DNA from: Rhipicephalus microplus
Taxonomy: Eukaryota > Arthropoda > Arachnida > Ixodida > Ixodidae
Assembly (NCBI RefSeq): GCF_043290135.1
Contig: NC_134710.1
Span: 10,217,821 to 10,281,820, forward strand
Length of the DNA stretch: 64,000 bases
Reading direction: 5' to 3'
Shown: positions 41,479 to 52,083 of the stretch, one piece after another
Layout of the letters: each line of letters begins with the position of its first letter
Numbering within the stretch: the first letter of the stretch is position 1
The notes under the pieces: model-generated
Database searches by the model: none
What the model was told of the DNA's origin: nothing
The model's input: the letters and a program-made list of their open reading frames with translations, nothing else
Translations under genes and position numbers: made by a program

Positions 41479-43599
41479 CAGTTGAGCCTGACTATATCGA
41501 ACCCGTTTATATCAAATTATCCCGTATATCGAACAATTCTTAAACACGGTAAGTTTACATTGAGAATATGTAGCAAAAGTTACTGTTTTATCGAACGAAA
41601 ATAGCAACGACAACTGATATATGAAACTCCATGTGCCTCAAAAGTGCCCCAGCAAGTTGGCTTTCCCTCGCGGTGGCGGGGAAAACTGCCGGCGCCACCC
41701 TAGATAAAGGTTAGACCCGGTTGTGCAAATGATCCTGGCCCGCTCGCAGCGCTTACAGCCAATCAGAGGCCGTCGTGCTTTCTCTGAGGCGCGGAGGCGG
41801 TAGAAGTGAGCGTCATTTTTTCTTTCTTTATGCTTGTGTGCGTGCTGCTGCCAATTCAGCATGGTCTGTGGTGTTGCCTGTTGGTGCTCTGTGAACTGTA
41901 TTGGCGCGCTGTCATCATGGCTCGCGCAAAGAGGCAAAATTTGCCGTTCGCCGTGACACTCGAAATCATCAATCTGGTTGAGCGCGGTGAAAAGAAGTCC
42001 GACGTGGCTGCCGCGTACAAAATTCCAAGGAGCACCTTGAGTACTATCCTGAAGAAAAAGCAGACATCAGGGCCAAGTCGCACAAAGGCCAGGTGCCCGT
42101 GGCGCCTGACGTGTGCGCGCTGCTGTGTACGAAGCTGTTGAAGCGGCCGTTTACGAGTGGTTTGTGGACGTTCGGTCGTGTAACATCCCGGTGTCCGGCC
42201 CTATGATCGAGCAGAAAGCCAAAGACCTTGCTTTTCTGCTTGGCAGGAATGATTTCCAAGGCGGTTCAAGCTGGCTTCAGCGGTTCAAAGAACGGCACGA
42301 CATCGTTGGCAAAGCTGTTACAGGTGAAATCAGAGCGGCAAACCTGGACAGCGTAGAAAAATGGCTCGAGGAAAACTGGCAAGATATCGCAGCATGATAT
42401 AGAGCCCAAGATATCTTCAATGTGGATGAAACCGCTCTATTTTGGCAAATGTTGCCAAACAAGACACTTGCGTGTCGCGGCGACAAGACAAGCGGCGGCA
42501 AGGCAGACAAAGCTCGTGTGTCCGTGCTGTTGGCAGCTAATTTAGACGGATCGAAAAAGCTTCGACCTCTGGTTATCGGGAAAAGCAAGGCACCGCGGTG
42601 TTTTCGAAATGCGCTGTCGTTTCCAGTTACCTACCGAGCAAACTCAAAAGCATGGATGACTGGGGAACTTTTCAGCAGATGGCTATCGTCGTGGAATGAT
42701 GATTTGGTAGGTGAAAATCGCAAGGTGGGTGTGCCTGTTCGTAGACAATTGTTCATCGCACCACTGCAGTACGACCTTCAGCAACATCGAGCTGCGTTTT
42801 TTGCCCCCGAACACTACGTCTGTACTGCAACCACTGGATCAAGTTGTTATACGCATAATGAAAGCCGTCTGTCGGAAGCGCCTGGTGGAGAGGCTGCTGC
42901 AGAACCTTCATGCCGGCAGGTAGATAAAGATCGACTTGCTCGGAGCTATTTCTATGTTGAGTAGATCGTGGGCAGATGTCAAGAAGGAGACGATCCAGAA
43001 CTGCTTTAGGCATGCTGGCTTCCGCATGCCTGGTGATGACACCCCAAATTCTGACAGCACTGAAGACACCGCAGGTGTTTCCACCGAAGTTTGGAAAGAG
43101 CTGGCAGAGTTCCCGGGTGCTATCGACGGATCGACATTTGACGAGTTCGTCAGTGCGGACGATGATGTCCCCATCATGGGCCAATCACAGGATGAGTATT
43201 ACGTTGCAGACGTCGTGCCGACCACGAGCCAAAGCGACAGCAATATGGAAATCGACGGCGGCCTTTTGCCTACATCCTCCGAAGTGATAAGTGCACTTGC
43301 GTTGGTCCAGCGCTATTGCTTGAATGTGGAAGGTTGTGGCCTCAGCTGCTCCGACTCGTTGGACAACGTGGAGGCGTGCGTGCTGTCGCAGGCAGCGAAG
43401 TCGTTGACACAGAAAAAAATCCGGGACTATTTTGTTCCACAGTAGGGCACACAAGTAATCCACCATATTAATAAAGTACTTTTCTTCTAGTTTGTTATGT
43501 GCCTTGGTGTCAAAACCTATACCGGGCCTATATCGAATTATGCCATATATCGAACTAATAAACGTTTTTTGGTGAGTTCGATATACCCGGGTTCGACTG
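41479..43599 (+). mobile_element. Near-complete Tigger (pogo) transposon
   Basis: Ends CAGTTGAGCCTGACTATATC and (reverse complement) CAGTCGAACCCGGGTATATC are both flanked by TA (41477-41478, 43600-43601). The ~2.1 kb length and a single + strand transposase are as expected for a Tigger. It appears to have landed in or near the 5' LTR/leader of the gypsy element that follows: the leader tttgtggtggaggtgctggg begins 30-40 bp after its end. Confidence 0.85.
41917..43445 (+). pseudogene. Tigger transposase with a few disabling lesions
   Basis: AUG at 41917 opens MARAKRQNLPFAVTLEIINL followed by the psq-type HTH KKSDVAAAYKIPRSTLSTIL. A frameshift near 42090 leads to the CENP-B-type HTH (SSWLQRFKERHDIVGKAV), a UGA at 42395-42397, then the DDE domain: FNVDETALFW (first Asp), a frameshift near 42715, FVDNCSSH (second Asp) and LPPNTTSVLQPLDQ (third Asp). 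Another stop near 42920 precedes a long acidic C-terminus ending KKIRDYFVPQ. All three catalytic residues remain, so inactivation is recent. The product would have been a nuclear cut-and-paste transposase. Confidence 0.85.
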
Positions 43600-43709
43600 T
43601 AGACACGCCTCTTGTCATTTTTACGTAACATCTTTGTGGTGGAGGTGCTGGGTACTTTCCTGTCTTCATCACGAAGCTCCGCAACGGCCGCATCATCATA
43701 GGTCCAACC

Positions 43710-44890
43710 ATGTCACAGGTTGAACAACCATCGTCTTCATTACCTGTCCCTTCCGTGACTTCTACGTACGTCGTTCTACTTCCTGCTCGTGATCCCGGTG
43801 TATTTTTTGGTCAGGATGGCATTGACGAGACAAATGGATCAACCGGTACGAACGGGTCAGCGCAAGCTATAGATGGGACCCGACTCTTATGCTTGCCAAT
43901 GTGCTTTTTTACCTCAATGGCCCACCGCTGGTGTGGTTCGAGACGCATGGAGCGGAGATTACAAGCTGGGACTCCTTTAAAGAGAAGATCCGCGACCTTT
44001 TTGGCGACACCGTTGGGGGGCAGACCGCAGCGCAGAATCAATTGGCGGCTCGTGCATAGACATCGACGGAGTCGTACGTCGTGTACATTCACGACGTCAT
44101 TGCCCTATGCCGCCAGATTGACGAGCACATGAGCGAGTCTGAGAAAGTGGCCCATGTGCTGAAAGGCATAGCAGACGATGCCTTTAATTTTCTAGTATAC
44201 AACAACGTTGCCACCGTCCACGCCATCATTAAAGAGTGATGGCAGTTCGAAGAAGCCAAGAGCCACTGTTTCACTCAGTGATTTATCCGGCTGCCTAACA
44301 CAGCCGCAACCTCATCGTGTGAAGCTGCCCGCCAGTCCCCCATGTATGACATTGTCACGCGCATTGTTCGTCGGGAAATCGAAGCCGCTTGTTCGGCGCC
44401 TCTTCAGCCACCCATTTTCGCAACGCTCGCCTCTGACCAACAACAGCCGTCAGTGGCGTTAATACAAGCTGTGGTGAGGCACGAGTTTGCAAACCTCGGC
44501 CTTTCATCAGCATGTCCCTTGACTCGCCCTGAAGTCCCGTCTTACTCCCCTGGACACGCTCATCATTCACCTCCAATAATGCCCTTCCGTAACCCTTCGG
44601 AATGGTGAACACCCAACGACCGGCCTATTTGTTTTTCCTGCCACCAGCCTAGGCACGTTTCTCGCTATTGCCCCCGCCGTTGGTCAAACCAACTAGGTCA
44701 TACCTTCTCTACCTCGGCGCACTTGCACCCGACGATCCCTCAACATTCAGTCGCAGCACCCTTCAATTTCTATTCGTCGTCATCTTACGAGCCTTCCACT
44801 GACGCCCCTTTGCCCGGTCGCCGCAGCTCCCGCTCCCCGTCGCCGCTACCTCGGCGCTTTTCCTCGCCGAGCTTCTCTGGGCGACCGCAG
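43710..44890 (+). pseudogene. gypsy gag, broken
   Basis: From the AUG at 43710 (MSQVEQPSSSLPVPSVTSTY) the frame runs to DPGVFFGQDGID, then shifts repeatedly: FKEKIRDLFGDTVGG near 43975, YVVYIHDVIALCRQIDEHMS near 44081, SPMYDIVTRIVRREIEAACS at 44338-44395. A nucleocapsid zinc knuckle CFSCHQPRHVSRYC lies near 44630-44672. Stops occur at 44058, 44237 and 44606 among others. No functional capsid can be made. Confidence 0.75.
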
Positions 44891-44937
44891 CAGGAAAACT
44901 AGATATTGCAGTTTATAGAGGTGAAGCTGCAATACCA

Positions 44938-46490
44938 ATGATGGCCGAAAATCCTCTACTGACGCTTCCCACACACCACAGCCTACTTGAAGTACAAGTC
45001 AACCATGTTCCTGTGACTGCCCTCATTGACACAAGTGCGCACCTGTCTATTATGAGCGCTTCTCTACGCCGCCGCTTGCAAAAGATTATGACGCCGTCTA
45101 CGACGCAGGCAATATGTGTTGCCGATGGCGATACTGTACCAGTAATCGAAATGTGCACTGCTCGTGCCAGCATTGCCGGTCGTCACGCCATGTTTCTTTT
45201 TGCCGTGCTAGCCCTCATGACCTCATACTTGGCCTTGATTTCCTTTCGATCGGCACACTCGGCCTTCATTGACTGTTCATCTGGTACCCTCAGCCTCGAT
45301 CTTCCCATCTTTGCCAACTACTCTGCAAAGCTCACCAGCCGCTTAAGCCCAACCACTTTCGTTTGCCTGCCACCTCGAGCCGTCACGTACGTGTCTTTGT
45401 CCTCGACCCCTCCCGTTCCTGACGGTGGTTATATCGTTACGCTGATTACTGACGTACGATTGACGCGCAGTGTTACTATGCCCCATAACATCGCGACCAT
45501 AGCGGATAACTGTGTGTTCCTTTCGCTCCTTAACTTTGGTTTCACCCCTCAAGTGTTGCCCTGCCAGATGTCTCTAGCCCAGCTAACTGCCATAACAGAG
45601 GACGATTTAAAGTGTTGTCGCTGTATCTGCTCCTGATCGAAGCGCAGCCTCACGGTCGCCCAGCTCAGACAATGCTATTTTTTGGAACATGATTGGATCG
45701 GAGCTTTTGCTTCACCAGGCCGACGCTCTCTGCCAGGTTTTGGCCTCATACAGTGACATTTTTGACACCGACGATCGTCCCTTGGGCCAGACAAAAATTG
45801 TCACTCACCGAATCAACACTGGTGACTGCGCCCATTCACCGTTGGACGTACCGCATGTCAGTGTTCGAGCGAGAAGTGATTCAGAAAGAAGTGGCCAAAA
45901 TGCTTACGAAAAACGTAATCGAACCATCATCACGCCTTTGGGCGTTTCCCGTGGTATTAGTAAAAAAGAAAGACTGCTCATGGCGTTTCTGGATTGACTT
46001 TCGCCACCTCAACAAAATTACCAAAAAAGACGTGTACCCTCTACCACGCATTGACGATGCCCTCGATTGCCTCCATGGCGCCACCTTCTTTTGATCTCTC
46101 GACCTCCGATCTGGCTACTAGCAAATTGCTGTAGATGACATCGACCGAGCAAAGACCGCCTTTGTTACCCCTGACGGTCTTTACCAATTTGAGGTCATGC
46201 CCTTTGGTCTCTGCAATGCGCTAGCGACCTTCGAGAGAACGATGGACACGCTTCTGCAAGGATATGAATGGTTGACATGTTTGTGTTACCTGGACGACGT
46301 GATCATTCTCACCTACCTTCCATATTATATATCCATATATATCCATAATTCGGCGGGCCGGCATGCAGCTCGATTCCTCCAAGTGCCACTTTGGTCTTCA
46401 TCAGAATTACCGTGTTGGGTCACCTTGTTCACGCTGCCGGTGTACGACCAGACCTGGCGAAAATGCGCGCTGTAACAAACTTCCCAGTCT
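44938..46490 (+). pseudogene. gypsy protease and reverse transcriptase, broken
   Basis: 44938-45636 encodes the protease-like region with ALIDTSAHLSIMS, where the catalytic DTGA has become DTSA. The RT follows with EVIQKEVAKMLTKNVIEPSS, LVKKKDCSWRFWIDFRHLNK, KKDVYPLPRIDDALD, a UGA at about 46093, LDLRSGY followed by UAG, TAFVTPDGLY, MPFGLCNALATFERTMD and the catalytic YLDDVII (about 46288-46310). A short AT insertion (46318-46350) precedes SSKCHFG-type sequence, and the homology stops at NFPVYNRRA (46490-46505). Confidence 0.8.
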
Positions 46491-46524
46491 ATAACCGGCG
46501 TGCGTAATATAACCGGCGTGCGTA
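46491..46524 (+). repeat. 16-bp direct repeat at the gypsy/GRP94 5' junction
   Basis: ataaccggcgtgcgta occurs at 46491-46506 and 46509-46524, the second followed by the presumed GRP94 5' UTR. It marks the junction of gypsy RT and host-derived sequence. Confidence 0.85.
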
Positions 46525-46601
46525 GTGTGCGTGTTGGTAGGCTTTGGTTGTGCTGCAGGATTCCGCTTTCGTGGCCGATTACCACTGGGTAGATCGCCAA
46601 G

Positions 46602-48971
46602 ATGCGGGCTCTCCTCCTGGGCATTTTTGTCCTGTGCCTGTTTGCGGGACTGACAAGAGCAGAGGATGTAGGAGATTCCAGCGCTCCCACAGTGGACCAG
46701 GATTTGGGCAGCAGCCGGGATGGGTCACGGACTGACGACCAAGTTGTGGAGAGGGAAGAGGAGGCGATAAAGCTGGACGGTCTCAACGTCGCCCAAATGA
46801 AGGAGATGCGGGAGAAGGCCGAGAAGCATGCCTTCCAGGCGAAGGTGACGCGAATGATGAAGTTGATAATCAACTCTCTCTACCGAAACAAGGAGATCTT
46901 CTTGCGAGAGTTGATTTCGAACGCCTCTGACGCCTTGGACAAGATCAGGCTGCTCTCGTTGACGAATCCTGACGTGCTGAACTCGAATCCGGAGCTGACG
47001 ATACGCGTAAAGAGTGACAAAGAGAACGGACTGCTGCACATAATCGACACTGGCATTGGCATGACTAAAACGGACCTGGTCAACAATTTGGGTACCATAG
47101 CAAAGTCGGGCACAGCAGAGTTCCTACAAAAGGTGGCAGAGAGTGCTGAAGCGCCAAAGGAACTGAATAACCTCATTGGACAGTTTGGTGTTGGCTTCTA
47201 TTCAGCGTTCTTGGTGGCTGATCGTGTCATTGTCACAAGCAAGAATAACGATGATGAGCAGCATGTGTGGGAGTCTGACTCTGGCGAGTTCACAGTGGTC
47301 AAAGATCCCAGAGGCAACACGCTTGGCCGTGGCACACAAGTGACCCTGCAACTGAAAGAGGAGGCCCGGGACTTTTTGGAACTGGACACATTGAAAAAAC
47401 TTATCGAGAAGTATTCCCAGTTCATTAACTTCAACATCTACCTGTGGACATCGAAGACCGAAACTGTGGAAGAACCTGTAGAGGAGACTAAACCAGATGT
47501 TGAAGAGAAAGATGAGGACAAGGTTGAAGAGGAAGAAGATGACGAGCCCAAGACAAAGAAAGTTGAAAAGACCACTTGGGACTGGGAGCTCATCAACAGT
47601 GCCAAGCCTATCTGGACACGCAAACCAGCCGAAATTGAAGACAATGAGTATGAAGAATTCTATAAGGCTATCACCAAGGACACAAAGGCACCACTAGCTA
47701 AAACCCATTTCATAGCAGAGGGAGAGTTGACGTTCAAGGCACTTCTGTACATACCCACAGTGCAACCCACAGAGTCCTTCAACCGATACGGAGGAAAGGT
47801 AGATCACATCAAGCTCTATGTTCGGCGTGTCTTCATCACAGACGATTTCCAAGACATGATGCCTAGTTACCTTAGTTTCATCCGTGGTGTTGTTGATTCT
47901 GATGACCTTCCCCTAAATGTGAGCCGTGAAACACTGCAGCAGCACAAATTGCTCAAGGTAATCAAGAAGAAACTTGTGCGCAAGGCCTTGGACATGATGA
48001 AGCGCATTCCTGCTGAACAGTATGAGCAGTTCTGGAAGGAGTACTCCACGAACTTGAAGCTGGGAATCATTGAGGACACTACAAACCGCACTCGGCTGGC
48101 AAAGCTGGTACGCTTCCACTCGTCTCATGGCGAAGGTTTGACGTCCTTATCGGAATACGTCTCTCGCATGAAGGACGGTCAGCAGACAATCTACTACATC
48201 GCCGGAGCTTCCCTTGACGAAGTAAAACGGTCTCCTTTTGTGGAACGGCTGCTGAAAAAGGGCTATGAAGTGCTGTACTTGGTGGAACCTGTGGACGAGT
48301 ATTCCATCTCATCGCTGACAGAGTTTGAGGGAAAGAAGTTCCAGAATGTTGCGAAGGAAGGTCTCAAGGTTGATGAGGGGACCCGTGCTCGCGAACGCCA
48401 TGATGCTATTGCACGAGAGTTTGAGCCATTGACCAAATGGTTGGAAGACGAAGTCTTCAAGGGACGTATTCTGAAGGCCATGATCTCCGAACGGCTTGCC
48501 ACTTCGCCATGTGCCCTTGTGGCCAACCAGTTTGGCTGGACGGGCAACATGGAACGACTTGCGCGAAGCAATGCTCATGCCAAATCGCATGACACGATGA
48601 GAGACTACTACCTGAGCCAGAAAAAGAACATGGAATTGAACCCAAGGCACCCGCTCATCAAAGAGCTTCTGCGCAGAGTCAAAGATGACAAGAATGATCC
48701 ACAGGCACGCAACATGGCAGAGATGGTGTACGAGACTGCAACACTTCGTTCGGGCTTCCTTCTTGAAGACACTCTTGCATTTGCCGAGCGTGTGGAGTTG
48801 CTTCTTGGTATGCTGTCTGCTGCTCACGTTATTACAATTGTACGGCCGCCCTTTCCGGGTCATCACAGATCATCACACGCTGTGTTGGCTTTCTTCTCCG
48901 AAGGACCCCACTGGACGACTTGGCCGTTGGGCATTACGCCTACAGGAGTATTTCCACTCGGTTGCTTATAA
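46602..48971 (+). CDS. Hsp90b1: Endoplasmin (GRP94) retrocopy fused to gypsy sequence
   Basis: AUG at 46602 opens a signal peptide (about residues 1-20, [20 protein letters not shown]), then the Hsp90 ATPase domain: [14 protein letters not shown] (Glu103, Asn107, Asp110 by my count), DTGIGMT at 149-155, [11 protein letters not shown], and [11 protein letters not shown] from 193. An acidic linker spans about 287-322; middle domain [25 protein letters not shown]-terminal dimerisation domain through FAERVELLL at about 735. It is intronless. GRP94 is the ER lumen Hsp90 folding receptors and secreted proteins. Homology stops near 48809; the frame then reads 53 codons of gypsy DNA out of frame, so the acidic tail and KDEL-type retention signal are missing. 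A protein from here would probably be secreted or misretained. No stop or frameshift over 735 codons, unlike the gypsy around it. Confidence 0.9.
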   Translation: MRALLLGIFVLCLFAGLTRAEDVGDSSAPTVDQDLGSSRDGSRTDDQVVEREEEAIKLDGLNVAQMKEMREKAEKHAFQAKVTRMMKLIINSLYRNKEIFLRELISNASDALDKIRLLSLTNPDVLNSNPELTIRVKSDKENGLLHIIDTGIGMTKTDLVNNLGTIAKSGTAEFLQKVAESAEAPKELNNLIGQFGVGFYSAFLVADRVIVTSKNNDDEQHVWESDSGEFTVVKDPRGNTLGRGTQVTLQLKEEARDFLELDTLKKLIEKYSQFINFNIYLWTSKTETVEEPVEETKPDVEEKDEDKVEEEEDDEPKTKKVEKTTWDWELINSAKPIWTRKPAEIEDNEYEEFYKAITKDTKAPLAKTHFIAEGELTFKALLYIPTVQPTESFNRYGGKVDHIKLYVRRVFITDDFQDMMPSYLSFIRGVVDSDDLPLNVSRETLQQHKLLKVIKKKLVRKALDMMKRIPAEQYEQFWKEYSTNLKLGIIEDTTNRTRLAKLVRFHSSHGEGLTSLSEYVSRMKDGQQTIYYIAGASLDEVKRSPFVERLLKKGYEVLYLVEPVDEYSISSLTEFEGKKFQNVAKEGLKVDEGTRARERHDAIAREFEPLTKWLEDEVFKGRILKAMISERLATSPCALVANQFGWTGNMERLARSNAHAKSHDTMRDYYLSQKKNMELNPRHPLIKELLRRVKDDKNDPQARNMAEMVYETATLRSGFLLEDTLAFAERVELLLGMLSAAHVITIVRPPFPGHHRSSHAVLAFFSEGPHWTTWPLGITPTGVFPLGCL

Positions 48972-49885
48972 GCCTGGACGTCTCCATCTTGACGCCGATT
49001 GCTTATCCCGCTACCCTGTTGATCATCCCGACGAATCGGGCATCGAGCCTACCCTCAGCGTCATGTCAATGTCCCAATTTCTTCAGATTGGTGATGAACA
49101 ACGCCGTGATGCTTCTCTGCGACAACTTATTGACCGCCTCGAATCTGCTTGGAACGGCTTGTCCTTTCGCATGTACGCCCTCCTGAATGGCACGATATAC
49201 TGTCGTAGCCTCCAGCCAGATGGCCCTGAGCTCCTTCTTGTCATGCCGAAACATTTGCGTTCAACCTTCCTGCACGAGCTTCACGATGAACCAACTGCTG
49301 GTCATCTCTGTGTATCTCGGACACATGATCGCGTGCGCCGCCGCTTCTTTTGGCCGGTCTCGCCCAGTCCGTTTCCCGTTACGTGTCTTCCTGCGATAAA
49401 TGCCAAAGTAGGAAGCGACCTGTTGCGCCCCTGGCTGGGCTTCTTCAATCGATCTCCATCCCAGCCGAACCTTTCTTCCGTGTTGGTATAGATCTTCTCG
49501 GTCCTTTTATCGAGTCGAAATCGGGCAACAAGTGGGTCGCCATTGCTGTAGATTACGCAACTAGGTATGCCATCACTCGAGCGCTCCCAACCAGCACCGC
49601 TACTGATGTTGCAGACTTTTTGCTCCACGATGTCATCCTACACCATGGCGCTCCTTGCCAATTACTCACAGACCGCGGCCGCTTATTTTTGTCCCGTGTA
49701 ATCGACGATCTTCTGCGCTCTTCCTCGACGAAGCGCAAGTTGACCACTTTCTACCATCCCCAAACAATTGGCCTTACCGAACGGCTAAATCGCAGCCTCA
49801 CGGACGTGCTCGCGATGTATGTGTCCTCCGACGACCAAGACTGGGACCTGGCGATACCTCACGTGACCTTCAACGTACATAAATG
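48838..49885 (+). pseudogene. gypsy RNase H and integrase, 3'-truncated
   Basis: Starts mid-RNase H with [20 protein letters not shown], then RLHLDADCLSRYPVDHPDES. Integrase: HELHDEPTAGH and CDKCQSRK form the HHCC zinc motif, with a frameshift near 49355; the core has VGIDLLGPF, LLTDRGRLF and GLTERLNRSL (D, D, E). It stops at 49883-49885 just after IPHVTFNV, where gypsy homology also ends, so the integrase C-terminus and 3' LTR are gone. Confidence 0.85.
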
Positions 49886-49979
49886 AACACTACAACAATT
49901 GAAAAAGTATAAAAAATTCAAACAAAGCTGGTTATTAGGGATAAATATGAAAGGTATTATCAATAGCACTATTAAGATG

Positions 49980-49982
<3 letters not shown>

Positions 49983-50013
<31 letters not shown>
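49983..50013. repeat. (CT)n microsatellite
   Basis: Uninterrupted CT dinucleotides, about 15 units, in the AT-rich segment attributed to Kolobok copy 3. Confidence 0.9.
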
Positions 50014-50014
<1 letters not shown>

Positions 50015-50390
50015 AAGACACTTTTTTTTAATATTCAACCTAGAGCAATGAAACTTGAGCTGTTTATGGAACTTTGTATGCTGATTTCAAATATATAACT
50101 AGTTTTTTTGCCAGTTACACACTTTTAGCTCTGCAACATGACAAAGTGAAAACCTTAATGCTTTTGCCCCCCCTCTTTTCATCCTTAAACTTCTGTAATT
50201 TTTTACCCATCATAGTTTGTAATGCTTCTAATAACGTGTAGAGTGCAAATAACTAATTTTAAAGCACATACAAAATATGTAATACGCGTGAAAAATAATA
50301 GATATAAGAAGTCTATATTTCACCTACCCAAGTGAAGGTATACATACAATTTTTTTATTATACAATAAACTATTGAAATTTAAACTATAT

Positions 50391-50576
50391 TGTCACATGC
50401 TACAAAAGGTCTTCAACTAGGAAGAACTGAGCCGGCGGGGAGACGCGCCGAAAACTGGCAAGATGGCGGCTTCAATAATAAACAACTAGCCAGAGCACGC
50501 GCTGCTCCAGAACATCGTCTTCCATTCTCACGGGCAGCCATGGCTTGCGCTTGCCGTAACTAGCGGCCAAGTTGCA
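50391..50576 (-). repeat. gypsy 3' LTR
   Basis: On the + strand it starts tgtcacatgctacaaaagg and ends aagttgca; on the coding strand it starts TGCAACTTGG. Adjacent polypurine run at 50578-50592. Confidence 0.85.
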
Positions 50577-50800
50577 TTATTCCCCCCCTCTGAGAAAAAA
50601 AAAAAGGCATCACTCCGATGCTCGGAAAGTACAAAGGCAAAGTCGGGGCGAACCAATAGAAAATATGGGCATACACAAAAACAGCGATATGGTTCATGTG
50701 CAGTCGTACTACCGCGTGAAGTACGGCTTCAGGCGCACCACGTGGACAATCTCTGAGGAGTGCCTTCGCCGTCGTGGCGAGAAGGCGTCGTCAGGGACTA

Positions 50801-52083
50801 CCTCATAGTTCACATCGCTCACGCGTCGCAAGACTTTGTATGGTCCGAAGTAGCGACTGAGCAGTTTTTCTGACAATCCCTGGCATCAGACTGGAGTCCA
50901 CACCCAAACTTGATATCCTGGATGGTATTCAACTTGCCGATGGCGAGCGTTGTAGCAGCATGCGTCTGAACTCTGCTGGTGCGTAATGTGTAGGCGTGCT
51001 AACTGGCGGGCTTCTTCGGCGTGGGTAAGCTCCACAGCATCAGGAGTGATAAAGCATCGCAATTGTGTGGAAGCATCGCATCCAGCATGGTCTGGACCTC
51101 ATGTCCATAGACAAGACGGAAAGGCGTGAATCACGTAGTTTCCTGGACGGCAGTATTCTATGCGAATGTGACGTACAGTAGCACCTGGTCTCAGGTCTTA
51201 TGCTGGACATCTACGTACATAGATAACATGTCAGCGATGGTCTTGTTGAGTCGCTCTGTCAAGCGGTTGCTCTGCGGATGATATGCCGTGGTCTTGCGAT
51301 GGCTCGTGTTGCTGAGCTTGAATACGTCATGAATGAGCTGTGCCGTGAATGCTGTTCCTCTCATAGTTCACATCGCTCACGCGTCGCAAGACTTTGTATG
51401 GTCCGAAGTAGCGACTGAGCAGTTTTTCTGACTATCCCTGGCATCGGACTGGAGTCCACACCCAAACTTGATCGCCTGGATGGTATTTAACTTTTCGATG
51501 GCGAGCGTTGTAGCGGCATGCGTCTGTACTCTGCTGGTGCGTAATGTGTAGGCGTGCTAACTGGCGTGCTTCTTCGGCGTGGGTAAGCTGCACAGCATCA
51601 GGAGTGATCAAAGCATCGCAATTGTGTGGAAGCCGATAGTTATAGCGCGAGAACAAAACGACGACACAGAGACAAGGAGGACACGCTCGTGTCTTTCGTG
51701 TCCTTCTTGTCTCTGTGTCGTCGTTTTGTTCTCGCGCTATAACTATCGTCATGCCATACCAACTAGCCCAAGCTGCCACACTTCTATGTGTGGAAGCATC
51801 GCATCCAGCATGGTCTGGACCTCACGTCCATAGACAAGACGGAAAGGCGTGAATCACGTAGTTTCCTGGACGGCAGTATTCTATGCGAATGTGACGTACG
51901 GTAGCACCTGGTCTCAGGTCTTATGCTGGACATCTACGTACGTAGATAACATGTCAGCGATGGTCTTGTTGAGTCGCTCTGTCAAGCCGTTGCTCTGCGG
52001 ATGATATGCCGTGGTCTTGCGATGGCTCGTGTAGCTGAGCTTGAATACGTCATGAATGAGCTGGGCAGTGAATGCTGTTCCTC
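50801..52083 (-). repeat. ~560-bp tandem duplication in the gypsy integrase region
   Basis: The segment from catagttcacatcgctcacg (50806) is repeated from 51363. The two copies run through tgatatgccgtggtcttgcg and gctgttcctct with few differences. The second copy is enlarged by a 154-bp foldback insertion at 51633. The duplication destroys the integrase C-terminal reading frame. Confidence 0.85.
51633..51786. mobile_element. Foldback (hairpin) MITE
   Basis: Arms 51635-51685 and 51697-51747 are near-perfect inverted repeats of about 50 bp (gatagttatagcgcgagaac ... gttctcgcgctataactatc). A 10-bp duplication (tgtgtggaag) lies at 51623-51632 and 51787-51796, and the undisturbed site is visible in the other tandem copy (near 51067-51080). 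Duplication length of 8-10 bp fits hAT or Foldback-type insertion. Confidence 0.85.

Larger units (their letters stand above)
43601..49885 (+). mobile_element. Ty3/gypsy element carrying an embedded GRP94 gene
   Basis: In order: leader (tggtggaggtgctggg, from about 43635), gag with a CCHC knuckle, protease, RT up to the primer-grip/connection region (46490), GRP94 sequence (about 46525-48809), RNase H (from 48838), and integrase to 49885. Gypsy parts are in the same + orientation and in the correct order on both sides, with about 130 residues of RT connection/RNase H missing compared with the second gypsy at 50391-57437. No 3' LTR was found; the 5' LTR is probably split by the Tigger. The gypsy frames hold multiple stops and frameshifts. 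Confidence 0.85.

Noticed and set aside
47438..47644. Serine-rich frame on the minus strand within GRP94
   Set aside because: Mirror of the Glu/Asp/Lys-rich linker codons on the + strand; not a gene.
48685..48837. Open frame running from inside GRP94 into gypsy RNase H as one protein
   Set aside because: The first ~50 codons are an out-of-frame shadow of GRP94; the real gypsy coding starts at about 48838.
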